From Apostichopus parvimensis (taxonomy: Eukaryota > Echinodermata > Holothuroidea > Aspidochirotida > Stichopodidae), in NCBI GenBank assembly GCA_000934455.1, contig KN882585.1, forward strand, positions 112,124 to 153,526: a DNA stretch of 41,403 nt, in the 5' to 3' direction. A program made the translations under genes and the position numbers. Each line of letters opens with the position of its first letter. Position 1 is the stretch's first letter. The notes under the pieces are model-generated. The model saw only the letters and a list, made by a program, of their open reading frames with translations. It searched no databases and was not told the origin of the DNA. Positions 28,521 to 38,679 of the stretch are shown one piece after another.

Positions 28521-29440
28521 ATTACGGCTTAGAAACAACCTTCGTTGACCAATTCACTGAACTAAGTAACTGAAAAAACGATGTCGCTGTACACTTGAAC
28601 TTATAACCCAAAACCTCAAGTTTACTATAAATGGGAATGGAGATAAGCAAGAAAGTTGGGCAACAGAATGTTTGTAAACAAAATACGTAGGCTGTTCCAC
28701 TTTGCGAGAGGGAATACTATAGGCTCGCTTGCAGTGCAGTCACTACACACTAATAGACTTCAAGATTCCTTGACTGTTCACCTCAGATGACTAGTGACCT
28801 GACTTAGGGTGTGTTGCTCGCAGAATTGACGTTACACGTTGACGTTGACAAATACAGTGGGGGAAAAAGAAAAAAAAAAGTACCCTTTGATTAGATAATA
28901 ACACTTTCAATTGTTCCAGCACCTCGAAAAAGCAGATGATCGCAAAGAAATCCCTAAAAAAGGAATTTTTAACCTACTATTTTCAGGCTTTTGACTCCAC
29001 AAGTTACCCATGAATTCTTCAATTTACTAATTTAACTGTACATTGAAAATGCATCGACTTCTGTGTGTGCTGAAAAAAACTTAACATGGGGGGGGGGGGG
29101 CATGGGAACTATGGCTACAAGTTGTGTCATTCTTATGGCATGTCTTTTGCACCCTTTCAGCCAGCACCAGCAGATTACCATTACAACATTTGCTTTTACA
29201 ATACCGATGAAGATAATCCATAACTGTATGCTCAACACAAAAGTGTCTGAAAAACTTTTTCCTGTAGAAATGCCGTATCAAGATCTTCAAATGGATCGAT
29301 TTCATCCTGACAATTTTCTCAAACGGTGTTCATTCAAAGCAGAGTCACAATACCCCTGAATTTACTTTATATGTTTCGTCTTTGACGTTATGAACTGTTG
29401 CCTGAGGAAGACAGCTTATATGCTGAACACGAGTACAGTG
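28521..29440. other. Intergenic, no gene recognised
   Basis: 920 bp. A G-run lies at 29089-29100. The end (tgcctgaggaagacagcttatatgctgaa, 29399-29427) resembles sequence often found near the 3' part of retroelement coding regions, but no frame supports it. Nothing else is identified. Confidence 0.5.
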
Positions 29441-29475
29441 CTTTTTACGTGACCCGCCCTGCCCTTACCAAAAAA
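29441..29475 (-). mobile_element. Tiny Tx1 3' end (copy F)
   Basis: ctttttacgtgacccgcc at 29441-29458 equals the first 18 bases of copies C and D in the same orientation. The match ends soon after, so it is either an extremely 5'-truncated insertion or a diverged subfamily. Confidence 0.5.
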
Positions 29476-29509
29476 ACCACAACAAATACCCACAACAAAC
29501 CTACATGAA

Positions 29510-29840
29510 TTTCCCCACGTGGGTAAAGAGTAGAATCCTATGGGATGTTGGCACGTGGGAAATGAAGTCAAACCCACGGCATACATGTGGGAAATAAAAT
29601 TATGTGCGTTTCAAATTAATGTGGGAAACAAACTGTGGGAAATGAGTCCTGTGGGTTTTCAATTGGCATGTGGGAAATAAATCCTGTGGGTTTTTAAATG
29701 ACGTGGGAAACTAATCCTGTGGGTTTTCAATTGACATGTGGGAAATGAATCCTGTGGGTTTTCAAATGATGTGGGGAACAAATCCTGTGGGTTTATCAAT
29801 TGAAATGTGGGAAATGGAATCCTGCAGATTTTAAGATGAC
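29510..29840. repeat. Minisatellite, ~34-bp unit
   Basis: Imperfect units of the form gtgggaaatgaatcctgtgg followed by gttttcaattgacat are repeated about six times from 29634 with a period of 34-35 bp; looser versions start near 29510. The unit is not a multiple of three-base coding and the frames have no start context, so it is treated as a non-coding tandem repeat. Confidence 0.75.
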
Positions 29841-31139
29841 ACACAGCAATTGAGTGTGCTACAGTCGATATATGGTGTAGCTAAGTTAATTTGCTTTTGA
29901 ACTGCTGAATAAATAATATAGTCCAGGTCAAATATGCACAGACATGTGTTAGTTACATTGCTGAATGATTTATTTCTATAGAACAAACGAAAAACGTGTA
30001 ATACGAAAGACATTGGATTTAATATCATTAAGATAATCGTTAAGAAAAAAAAATTGGCTGACTAGTAGGCCTACATATGGACCGTGACATCAAAAAGTTG
30101 TTGAAGCACTATATTCATATAAAACAATAACTTTGGCTAAGTAAAAGTTTGGCTTACGTGGCATGGACGGAAGTTGTGGAATCAATTCCTAGAGCTGTGA
30201 CACTCCCCAGTGGTTACTTGCCATTATATCACACGGCACGGATATGGTTTCCAATGAGCTATGTATGGCAGCTTATTAACCATTTAGGTTCACTAATATC
30301 GCAATATAATTGCGATCGATACGGCTAAAGAAAGTTCATGTTCTGTAGAATGTTTTGAATCGATCAACTATGACGTGTCAACCACTGTTACGTCACGAAA
30401 AACGGAGAGATGAATAAACCTGGAGAACAGTTCCTTGATCTTTGAAAAATGCAATGAAATCTTCCTTTTTAGACACTTTTTTAGTTGTATTTATGACATC
30501 ATCACAGTGACCTTGGCCTCGGTCCGCTCAGCCTCTGCGATGACGTCATCATCTGTCCTAAATCACATGTGCGACCGGCTACCCTCGTATTTATCCCCTA
30601 ATTGAACACACATTATATACCCACTTTCTTACAACACCTAAGTTGGGCTCCATAAAAAACCGAAAAGTTGATTTCTGACATGGTTTTTATGGTTTCGGCG
30701 TTAACACTCTGACCAAATCCCACAATCAAACCGTTCTCTCGTACTCGAGATCATGTTGTATCAATATGGCTGAGTCAGTGTTGGACTAATTGATGCCCGA
30801 TGGAAAGTCAACTTGACAAGAACAACAAGAACATTCTGGATACACGATTTATTATACCAAATTGGGCCCAGTGAGACCACACTAAAAGTTGATTTGAGAT
30901 AAAAAAATAAATAAATAAAAAAGTACCTGGCGACCGGGTTTTTTAGAAGTCAGTGATGAGAATCAAGTTTTTTTTTATGGAGCCATGTATGGCTGTACAA
31001 GAAACCAAAAACAAGCCAGTAACAGTTGTAATTAATCTTCATTATATGCTCTCGTCTCATCCTTTAGTGGCAGGATACTTTTTCATTACCAGCTCTGAAA
31101 AATAAATGAAAATATGGATCAATTCATGCAGGGGTGTCG
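29841..31139. other. Intergenic with one inverted-repeat element
   Basis: 1.3 kb of AT-rich DNA with no coding frame. It contains the inverted repeat 30646-30984 (listed) and an A/T-rich run at 30899-30921. Confidence 0.5.
30646..30984. repeat. MITE-like inverted-repeat unit, 339 bp
   Basis: ggctccataaaaaa (30646-30659) and ttttttatggagcc (30971-30984) are exact complements, with weaker pairing inside (gttgatttct against cttgattctc). No clear target duplication was found. It may be a small non-autonomous transposon. Confidence 0.45.
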
Positions 31140-31285
31140 ATTTGCTTTTGAAAGTGTGGGTGGTGGGGGGCATTTGCTTGACACGTAATATCTAAGACAC
31201 TATCAGAGCGCCACCATTGGCGGGTTTGGCCAAAAATGCCTCCCATATTGCCGGAAATGGCACTTTCCAGGCCTGCACCATGCTC
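31140..31285 (+). repeat. Dispersed repeat, copy 2
   Basis: G-rich run ggtggtggggggc, then gacactatcagagcgccaccattggcg and TTGCCGGAAATGGCACTTTCC, shared with copies at 23070 and 38265. It abuts the truncated RT end of Tx1 copy G, so it may have taken part in that break. Confidence 0.5.
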
Positions 31286-31294
31286 GTGACGTCC

Positions 31295-31846
31295 TTATAA
31301 AGTAACGAGACCCAACGAATAAACACTGGGTTCAATCCGAAGGACTCTTAAGGTTCTGAACAGAAAGTCATGATCTACCATGTCAAAGGCCTTCTCCTGG
31401 TCCAAGGAGACCAGTGCACATGGCAAATCACGAACTTTAAGAAACTCGATCAAGTCTCTCATCAACCAGAGGTTATGTTGAATACACTTGCCTCGCACAG
31501 CACAAGTCTGGAGAGGACCTACAATATCCGGCATCACATCTGCTAAGCGATTTCCTAATGCTTTGGCCAGGTATTTGTAGTCCACATTTAACAGCGTTAT
31601 TGGACGCCTATTTTTAGGGTCCAAAGGGTCTCCCGACTTTGGGAGGAGAACAATATTTCCAACCCGCTGTGTTTGGCTCATGTAATTCAACTGGAAAGCG
31701 GTAGCGAACACGTCTCTCAGGTCCCCACCGAGAACCTCCCAGGTCCTATAGAACTCAGCAGGGAGGCCATCGGGACCGGAGGACTTTCCCTTCTTCATCG
31801 CTGCTACCGCTGTCCAGAGCTCACCAACGGAGAGATTCGAACCCAA
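31295..31846 (-). pseudogene. Tx1 reverse transcriptase N-terminal half (copy G)
   Basis: 184 codons open. Motifs in order: KKGKSSGPDGLPAEFYRTW, GNIVLLPKSGDP, NRRPITLLNVDYKYLAKALGNRL, QTCAVRGKCIQHNL, and LVSLDQEKAFDMVDHDFL (motif A, first catalytic aspartate). The sequence diverges at VYSLGLVTL and stops, so motifs B-E and the YADD box are absent. The same segment of copy I (40870-41403) continues correctly at this point. Frame differs from the linker upstream by a small shift near 31850. Confidence 0.88.
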
Positions 31847-31856
31847 GCTATCGTTT

Positions 31857-32360
31857 TTACTCTGAGGGGGGCGCCTTGTCTATACCAGACAACAAGTCTT
31901 CCTGGAGATCCTCGCTAACAGCAGCCCTGGAGTACAGGTTCGAAAAGAACGACCCAAATACCCCTAGGACTTCCTGCGGGCTCTCCACGACGACCCCACC
32001 AGGATGACGCACTACCCTGATGCTGCGGTCAACCACAGACTTGGTGTCGTCCCGATAAAAACGAATAGTGGGCTTCTCGTCCGCCTCAAACACCCCAAGT
32101 GCATGCAGATCAGACGATGAAGAACCATCCCTTGCTCTATTGCACAGGGAATGGAATCTCCGTTGGTGAGCTTTCTCAACACAATACCTGATTGCGAACT
32201 GCTTCATGAGGGACTTGACCTCGTCCCACCAGACTAACGTATTGGGAAAAGCAGGCTTGAGGGACTGCCATCCTCTGTACTTCTCGACAAATTGCTCCTT
32301 GAAATTTTGCTCTTTGACAATTTCCGTGTTCAGCCGCCAAAGTCCCTTTTCCACATGAAA
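31857..32360 (-). pseudogene. Tx1 ORF2 linker between endonuclease and RT (copy G)
   Basis: Open minus frame with GLWRLNTEIVKEQNF, LVWWDEVKSLMKQFAIRYC, EKPTIRFYRDD and VLGVFGSFFSNLYS, the usual conserved landmarks between the EN and RT domains of L1/Tx1 LINEs. Catalytic residues are not expected in it. It ends at a stop at 31857 just before RT. Its upstream end near 32360 marks where the inserted LTR fragment begins. Confidence 0.75.
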
Positions 32361-32374
32361 GGACTGTATAACAT

Positions 32375-32605
32375 AAACAATAGTCATTTAATTGACAAGG
32401 TGTTAATAAATAATCCATTTCGTATGCAGGGATAACGTTTAAATACTAAAAGGGGAGTGATGTAATGTATTGATATGGAATCGTATGTGTACACCTTGTA
32501 TTGACCTGAAAGTGACCTCTTGAGTCTGGTAAGCAATAAAGCAGAAAGCGATCAAAAACCGTTGTGTTATTATCCTTCTCAATCGGTCAAATCGAACCCG
32601 AGACA
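32375..32605 (+). repeat. LTR fragment with polypurine tract
   Basis: actaaaaggggagtga (about 32445-32460) followed by tgtaatgtattg looks like a polypurine tract and LTR start; the block includes an AATAAA (about 32536) and ends acatatca near 32601. This is the 3' end of a small-LTR gypsy element, unrelated in sequence to elements 1 and 2. Edges are approximate. Confidence 0.5.
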
Positions 32606-33147
32606 TATCAGTATCATTGGCGATTGGGTGATGGACTGTGACCGAGGACCGGCTGTGACAGCTTAGAGAGTACTGCCCATGTTCTTTGGCATTGTTCCTT
32701 TGTTTTAAGCTTGTGGGAGTGGTTTCAGACCGTTCCTGGTCGGTAGAACAGGGTTTTGTTTTATATGGGGTAGATCCTCCAGTTTGTTCTGTTGCTGTGT
32801 TGCGCCGTATTACTTGTGTTTGTTCTATTGTTCTATTGAGGTGTGGGGAGTTTGTGTGGTCGTTACATAAAATGGGTTGGTCGGGTTTTTTCTGTTTGTG
32901 GTTTGGAGTTGGCTTTTTGGGGCTGGTTTTTAGTGGTTTTTTGTGTTGGTTCTGTTGGCCTTTGGGTCCGTGTCCTTTTCACGTCACGTTAAACGCTACG
33001 TTATATACATATGTGGGTTAGTAGGAGATTTCTGTTTGTGGGTTTCAGTTGGAGTTTTGGGGGTTGTTATACAGACTGGGATTGTTTTTTGTTTTTTTCG
33101 GTTTTGTTGACCTTTGGTCCGTGTCCGTTCTCTTTGCACGTAAAAAG
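32606..33147 (+). mobile_element. Tx1 LINE 3' end, plus strand (copy H), nested in copy G
   Basis: Starts at the ORF2 zinc-domain coding region (tggcgattgggtgatggactg equals the complement of copy C near 1480-1510), runs through WSVEQGFVLYGVDPPVCSVAV and a G/T-rich 3' UTR, and ends gcacgtaaaaag at 33147. The 3' UTR is of the copy E subtype, including the doubled unit (32962-32990 and 33110-33140). It is opposite in orientation to copy G and breaks its endonuclease at the codons for LPEC. Confidence 0.82.
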
Positions 33148-33149
33148 CA

Positions 33150-33877
33150 CTCCGGCAGCTGCAAGCGCAAAACAACTGCGTCATAATCAGACAAAGGACA
33201 TGGAATAATCGAACACCGAGATCGGGGAAACTTGCGCGGGGTATAAAACCTGTCGAGTCTGGATGAAACTGATCCATCTGGTCGATGCCACGTACAAGCA
33301 ACCACCTGGGGATTTTGGGACCTCCAAACATCCACAAGATCTCGGTGCTTCACAAAGAAGCCTAGCTCAATCATGCCGGTTGTACAATTGGGGGACTCTC
33401 TCCTCGAACGTCTATCTAAAGCAGAGTGAGGGAGACAGTTGAAGTCCCCCCCCCCCCCCAAGGATACAATTTGCCCTACCCGGTACAAAGGATGGCAAGA
33501 CCGTGAAGAAATCTTTCCTACATGCTGGCCGGTTGGGGGCATAAACATTGCAGACTACCAACTCACCCCGCGTGAGCCTTAAGTGTATGCATACCAACCG
33601 ACCTTCATGGTCTTTCTCCACATTTCCCACACAATGACATAGTTTTGGGGACACCAAAATTACAGTCCCGCAAGATGCCCCTGATCCAAAGGAGGCAAAA
33701 AGACCTCCACTCCAAGGACCAAAGATGAACATCACTCTCACAAGATATGTGGGTCTCCTGCAAAAGGACCACATCCACTTGGAGCAACTTGCAGAACTGT
33801 AAAATCCGCCACCTTTTGGGGGTACCCCTCATCCCATTCACATTAAGGGCGACGAGGGATAAGGTGTCTGGTGTCAT
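33150..33877 (-). pseudogene. Tx1 ORF2 endonuclease domain (copy G)
   Basis: ATG at 33877 (MTPDTLSLVALNVNGMRGTP) begins an APE-like endonuclease: VDVVLLQETHI (catalytic ET), LVVCNVYAPN, a disrupted GDFN region (GGGGDFNCLP preceded by a C-run at 33448-33460), DVWRSQNPQVVACTWHRPD, SSRLDRFYTP and PLSDYDAVVL (SDH-type motif with Y). Three frames are needed to follow it, one change at the poly-C run, so the run may be a sequencing artefact. The domain nicks target DNA. The end is cut by copy H. Confidence 0.85.
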
Positions 33878-33879
33878 TA
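33875..33879 (-). promoter_or_regulatory. TAATG stop-start overlap between Tx1 ORF1 and ORF2
   Basis: ORF1 ends ...LGKKRK then TAA (33879-33877) and the ORF2 ATG shares its first A (33877-33875). UAAUG is the arrangement shown to support coupled termination-reinitiation in the silkworm LINE SART1. The same mechanism is inferred here. Confidence 0.6.
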
Positions 33880-35095
33880 CTTGCGTTTTTTCCCCAATAC
33901 GGGTCTTTTCAGGCCCCTAGCAGTGTTCACCTTTTTTCTTCGAGCGAGCAGAGATCTTAGCTCCTCGTCAACATTGATCGGGTGCACCTCCCTGTCAGGA
34001 ACAGGAGGTCCGCTAGCGACCATCGTGTCCGGTATAGCGGAAGCGACTGCGGGCAAGGTGCCAGGGCCGCTCGAGTCAATGAGATCAGTGGCCTGCTTTG
34101 TCTCATCAAACCAATCGGAGGACTCCTTAGCCGCAACTTAGGCTGTAGTGCAGTCCTCCATTGGCGAGTCTGAATCTGGGCCACTTAATGTTTCTTGGGC
34201 CAGTTGACTCGGGGCCCGACTAGTATCCCCGATAGCGGGCGCAGCTACCGGTGAACCAGTACAAGCGGCGTCCTGCTCCGCATGCTACTCCGCTAGTACC
34301 ATCTCCGCCGTTTTGTCTAGTTCCGCCTCAGTAGGCAGGCTGACAGTCTCGGCCGGAGCGGCAACTTCCTTCAGGGACGAGGTGGGACACGAAAGGGGGT
34401 TCAAAGCCTCCACCGGGGCGCTAGTGTCGGACACTGGGGCGATGAACGGAGCATCAGGTGTTAAGGTGTCAGAAGCCGGGACGGGAACCGCTTCAACCAC
34501 GCCCGTAGCCACTCTCGCGGCGTATGAGCGGTCTGGGCATAAACGGGCGAGATGGCCCGTTTTCCCACACGAGTTACAAACGATATCCCCTTTACACTCG
34601 GCCAGGGTATGCCCAACCTGTAAACAGCGGCTACACCGCTTGTTCGTGCACAACCTGGCCTCATGCCCTTCCAGCCCACACCTCCAACAAGTGCGAGGCT
34701 GGCCCGGGTATGCAATGTGGGCCCTGTGCTCATTAGCCCACAAGGTAGAGGGGATATCGGACTTCAGTTCCACTCTAACTCGTCTAGTCCCGGTCTTGAC
34801 ACCATTACATTCAAGGAATTCCGGCTCCTCGTAGCCGGTCACTTCCCAAAACGCCCCAGTGTCCGCACTACAACCTGTTCAGACATGTCCAGAGGGAGAT
34901 GGAGGACTCACCCACACCTAACTGTCATACGGTGTGACCTTCAGTCCCCTCAACTCCATCCGACACATGGACGCATCGGACGTGGGCAGCCTCCGAGGTG
35001 AACCTTACATCAAAAACATTCATACCCCGGAGAGGTTTACGCAGAAGCGCGTCAACCTCTCCAGGGACCTTTAAACTAACAGAGCGAGCCGCCAT
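33877..35095 (-). pseudogene. Tx1 ORF1 (copy G) with three zinc knuckles
   Basis: ATG at 35095. The first ~25 residues after MAAR are deleted relative to copies C and E (it joins directly to SVSLKVPGEVDALL). Then FDVRFTSEAA, and in another frame ELKSDIPSTLWA, then CWRCGLEGHEARLC, CSRCLQVGHTLAEC and CNSCGKTGHLARLC, three CCHC knuckles at about 34690-34540, followed by an Ala/Pro/Glu-rich region and a basic tail (LLARRKKVNTARGLKR). A stop occurs near 34285 within the acidic region. This is the Gag-like RNA-binding protein of the LINE. Confidence 0.82.
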
Positions 35096-35519
35096 GACAG
35101 CTAGGGGTGTGGCAAAACAACGAAAACAAACCCAAAACACCTAAACTACACTAAAAAAACTACCAACTAATGAAAGGCCAACGTATGAAATGAAATGAAA
35201 GGCTAAATAACAGCTGTAATAGATGGAGAGCTTTCTTCTCCTAACTTCCAGACTTCACAACATGCCCCTCCTCCCCGAAAGACTTAATCCCTAAGAACCC
35301 TATGTATATAAAACAAATCCAACCACACACCCTGTACCAACGTTTACATACACTTTTGAAAAGAGTCAGAGTTAATCCACTCAAAAACAACCTGTACTAC
35401 AAATACATATGAAATTACTAACAAAGTACACGATATACACAATATACACAGTATATGAAGTTATACACACTCAATGCACTCGAAAGGTATATAGCCTTCG
35501 AGTTAATCTGAAATAACTT

Positions 35520-35642
35520 ACAATGACAAAGTGCCCTACAGTAATGTGATACGTCTTGAAATATTCCAGGCCAAGAGAAATGCATTAACACTCTATCCTT
35601 CGTTTTAGTAACCCCTGTGTGTCCTACGTTATCATGCGCCAT
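35520..35642 (-). pseudogene. Integrase zinc finger (H2C2) remnant
   Basis: MAHDNVGHTGVTKTKDRVLM, then HFSWPGIFQDVSHYCRALCHC: the two histidines and two cysteines of the integrase N-terminal zinc finger (last C-x2-C is slightly changed). The catalytic core that should follow is absent. Upstream, separated by stops, is a linker ending SLQGIRDRVVQSEEVG typical of the region before this finger. Confidence 0.75.
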
Positions 35643-36151
35643 TTCCAGAATATCGGTTTTACATTCCTTTGGTACTACAATCTGTTATGTCACTTGTACC
35701 TTATCTATTATCACCCTCCGGGCCTTTAGTCTGGGCTCTTTGCCACTTTCTCCGTAATAACACATCTTTTGCTAAAAAAGCAAAGTCTATGCGTGCCTAC
35801 TTCTTCTGACTGAACTACCCTATCTCTTATCCCTTGTAGAGAGGCATCTGAGTTTTGCATAGCTTTTAGCATTTCCTTATGAATTGAAACTATGTTGGTT
35901 ATCCCGGCACTGACAGGTTCTAAGACAACCGGTTTTTCTCTTTGTTCCATCTCATTTGTTTCTTCTATTCTATCTTTTACCTTGTCAACATGTTCTTTTG
36001 ACCGTTGCTCAACATACTCTCTTGGTTGTCTTTCACCGTGTTTAAACTCTTCTACTTCATTTCGTGCTTGAGCTCTGGTTAATACACAAATGTCTCTTGT
36101 AATGGCTTCCCCACAATGAGAATCTAAATCATGACCAAGAAGAAAATCTTT

Positions 36152-36620
36152 CTACAAACCTTCAATAACAGGTACTCTTACTTTGCCAGTTATCAGCTCA
36201 CAGTTTAGTTCCACTTCGGCTAATGGAACTTCAACTGTCCCTCCCACACCTGATACTGTTATCCATTTACCATTTAGATAGCATCTACCTGGGACTAAAT
36301 CCGCTCTTATGGCAGATTGCGTGCATGCTGAGTCTCTTAGAATCTTTATGTTTTGGCCTTCTACCCTAGCATCAAGCATGCTTTTTTCTAGCCTAATGGC
36401 AGCTACATCTTGTACCTCATCTGGTGCACAATTATACACTCTTCTTGGATCTGCATCTCTGTGCCTAGTGTCCTGGCTTTGGGCCCTTTGAGGACAAGCA
36501 TTACAAAGATGGCCTGTCTGGCCACAAATAAAGCATCTCCTAGTGACTTATGTTAATGCTGCCTCTTGCCTACAAAATTTGCTAATGTGACCTGCCTTAC
36601 CACATTTGAAACATACTGTA
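36152..36620 (-). pseudogene. Gag zinc knuckles and degenerate retropepsin
   Basis: The Gag tail EYYNQVLKWERQRYGRG leads to two CCHC knuckles, then the frame MYNCAPDEVQDV ... ILRDSACTQSAIRADLV ... PLAEVELNCELITGKVRVPV. The layout (hydrophobic strand, D-S/T-G, strand, flap) is that of a retroviral-type protease, but the G of D(T/S)G is A here, so it is probably inactive. A stop separates the knuckles (about 36550). Confidence 0.7.
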
Positions 36621-36814
36621 TTGGGTTTGAATGGAGTGGCATTGGCATTTAACTGTGGTCCCTCTCTTTGGAGTCCCCTTCCGTATCTTTGCCTCTCCCA
36701 TTTTAATACTTGATTGTAATATTCATCCCCACCGCTGTTTATAATATATCTGTCTGCCTCATGGGCCAGATCTTTACTAGTCTTAATTTGCTTATCCCTC
36801 AGGTGGATACCTAC

Positions 36815-37190
36815 CCAGCCAGCAATCATAATTGGGCCCCAATTGGGAAGACCAATTGGGGCCCATTCAGATTTGTCATTCCGTTCAACACAGGGCCCAA
36901 TTGGGCCAAACAGATTGGGGCCCACGAGTGGCCCAAACTGGTCCCAGTTGGGCCACACTGATTGGGGCCCAAACCAATCCCATACTGGGACCAACCGGGC
37001 CAGCTGTCTGGGGTCCACCTGGGACCCAATCGTTTTGGCCCACCCAGAACCCATACTGTGCCCAATCAGGCTAACTGCATGGGGCCAAATTGGACCCATT
37101 TCACTGAGCTTGACCCAAGTGAAACCCACACTGGGCCCAACTGGGCCAACTGTGGTCGAAATTTTAAGCCCAGCTGGTTCACTGTGGCCC
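36815..37190. repeat. GGGCCCAATTGGG-type degenerate repeat
   Basis: About 370 bp of imperfect units built on TTGGGCCCAATTGGG, roughly 20-25 bp apart. The words are self-complementary. Because the core word has no stop in most frames, several overlapping frames on both strands stay open and read as Gly-Pro-Asn-Trp-type repeats. It interrupts the Gag of the neighbouring gypsy remnant. Confidence 0.7.
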
Positions 37191-38530
37191 TTAAAATAGT
37201 TCAGTTATCTACAGGTTCACCACCTCTCAGCATGCAGGAAAGTGGTTGAAGGCCAAGTTTAAATCACGACCATGGGATGGGGACGTAAAATAACAGTCCT
37301 GGGAGCATGCAGGAAGTGTTTGTAAAAGTTGTACGTTTGTCTCAGCGTGAAAGAACGAGAGAAGAGCTGGATATAGCTTGGTTGCACTTGTGTCCCACAT
37401 GTACTGTCGTGGTAAAGCAGAGATTAATTGCCTCAGAAACAAATCCAAATAAAAATAAATGTATTCATGTCTACATTCATTGAAATATATTTCTCAAGAA
37501 GACAACGATGAAATCTAAAAAATAATTCATAAAGTCCATAATTACATTTTATTTGAAAGAAAAAATATGAAACTCTCCGAACTGAAACTATATGCATCTT
37601 AATTGGAGGGAACATTTTGGCATTTGGAGAAAGAATAGAATGTCCAGGCAAACCCTGCAAATGTTAACGATGAGGGCAAGATGCTATATATTGCACATAC
37701 CTATGCATTGCAAATGCAATGCGAATGTTGCTCAGGGCCAACAGTATGTATATATGGTAGATCATCCTCTGGATCAAATGGAATCATAAAAACATTAACT
37801 CATTTAAAATCGTGACAGAAAACTGAACTTTTACTATTTCTGGCAAGGTGAGAATAACATCTTCAATGTTTTATGACAAGATAAAATGCATAGGTAATAA
37901 AAAATATTACTACAGTAAATCTGTAACACACAAAAATATAACCTTTTGAATTTTTCCAACGACAAATGATTTCTGTAAGTGGTTGAAAACTGCAAAGAAG
38001 TTGGAACTGTTGAAGTTAAATGTGTCATCTAAATATAAAAAACAACATAAGCAACTGTTCAAAGAAATAAAACCATGACATCATACTGCCAATGCTATTT
38101 ACAGTGTTCATCTGGTAATTTGATAACTATCTCTGAAACTGCGAAACATATTCATGTGGGGTTTCTGCTACTAATAGAAGAAATTTGGCTCTATAGCATA
38201 TGTAGTTTCATTCAGTGTTGGACTATCTTTAAATTCTATATATCGGATAATGCAGGTATCACCAGTGGCGGAGCTAGGGGTATTGGTCCGGGGGGGGGGG
38301 CGAGATTGGTCTGTAGGGGCGCTTTCGACACTATCTAAGCGGAGCGCCACCACAGGTTGGCGTTGAATATATAGGTGTCATCGCCAACAAAATGTGACAA
38401 ATGTCAATAGGTAGATGAGAGTGCAATAAAAAAGTAAATAATCGCGAATAAGTAAAAAGTCGTAAAAAGCTAAAAAGGGCGTCAGCAGTCCATTTCAGTC
38501 CGTCAGGGGGGAGGGGGCATTCTTCTTCTA
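37191..38530. other. Non-coding; probable 3' UTR of the exon pair to the right, plus a repeat
   Basis: No coding frame recognised. If the minus-strand gene ending at 38531 is real, its 3' UTR lies here; a minus-strand AATAAA occurs at about 37547-37552. Dispersed repeat copy 3 lies at 38265-38360. Confidence 0.45.
38265..38360 (+). repeat. Dispersed repeat, copy 3
   Basis: ggcggagctaggggtattgg, a G-run, then gacactatctaagcggagcg and ccaccacaggttggcg. It shares the core with copies at 23070 and 31140. Its opening resembles short repeats widespread in invertebrates (GGCGTAGCCAGG type), one of which is at 39368. Confidence 0.5.
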
Positions 38531-38679
38531 TCATTCCTCCTGAGGTTGGTCTGGTTGCCTTTGCCTCCGTACATTTCTGTAACCATCCCTGTCTCGATCT
38601 CCACTCAACCACTTTGATACAGCCTTTTCCGCCTCCTGTCTGTTGGTTGCAGACGTTGCATCATTCTTCTTTAAAGCTT
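38531..38679 (-). CDS. Terminal exon of a host gene (DUF4806-like C-terminus)
   Basis: The exon starts after a strong acceptor, ctttatcttcccag, and needs phase 1 (two bases complete a codon). It then reads ALKKNDATSATNRQEAEKAV, SKWLSGDRDRDGYRNVRRQR and ends PQEE followed by TGA at 38533-38531. The required phase equals that left by the exon at 40314-40473, so the two join in frame. The pattern of a hydrophobic helix ending in KWL followed by a basic RDRDG tail resembles the C-terminus of proteins with the DUF4806 domain, whose function is unknown. No transposon motif is present. Confidence 0.65.

Larger units (their letters stand above)
31290..35215 (-). mobile_element. Tx1 LINE copy G, longest copy, RT truncated and interrupted
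   Basis: Minus strand: 5' UTR (35215-35096), ORF1 (35095-33877), ORF2 endonuclease (33877-33150), interruption by LTR and Tx1 fragments (33147 to about 32375), the EN-RT linker (32360-31857) and RT (31846-31295). ORF1 stop and ORF2 start overlap as TAATG at 33875-33879. The RT stops before its YADD-type box; everything downstream is missing. RT sequence such as LPKSGDPLDPKNRRPITLLNVDYKYLAK is characteristic of the L1/Tx1 clade. Confidence 0.85.
35240..36815 (-). mobile_element. Ty3/gypsy remnant lacking RT, RNase H and integrase core
   Basis: Minus strand: Gag end with CFKCGKAGHISKFC and CFICGQTGHLCNAC knuckles (36620-36480), protease-like segment (36439-36152), a charged linker (36120-35740), integrase zinc finger (35642-35520), then 35420-35260 with ggggaggagggg (polypurine tract) followed by the LTR start tgttgtgaagtctgg at about 35247-35261. 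RT, RNase H and the integrase core are missing. This is a third gypsy lineage, different from elements 1 and 2. Confidence 0.75.

Noticed and set aside
29659..29844. A repeat protein with FPT/PQD units
   Set aside because: It is the translation of the 34-bp minisatellite; unit length varies by single bases, which would break a true repeat protein.
36832..37199. A Gly-Pro-Trp-rich protein
   Set aside because: Several overlapping frames on both strands are open at once because of the repeated GGGCCCAATTGGG word; no start context, splice signals or preferred frame.
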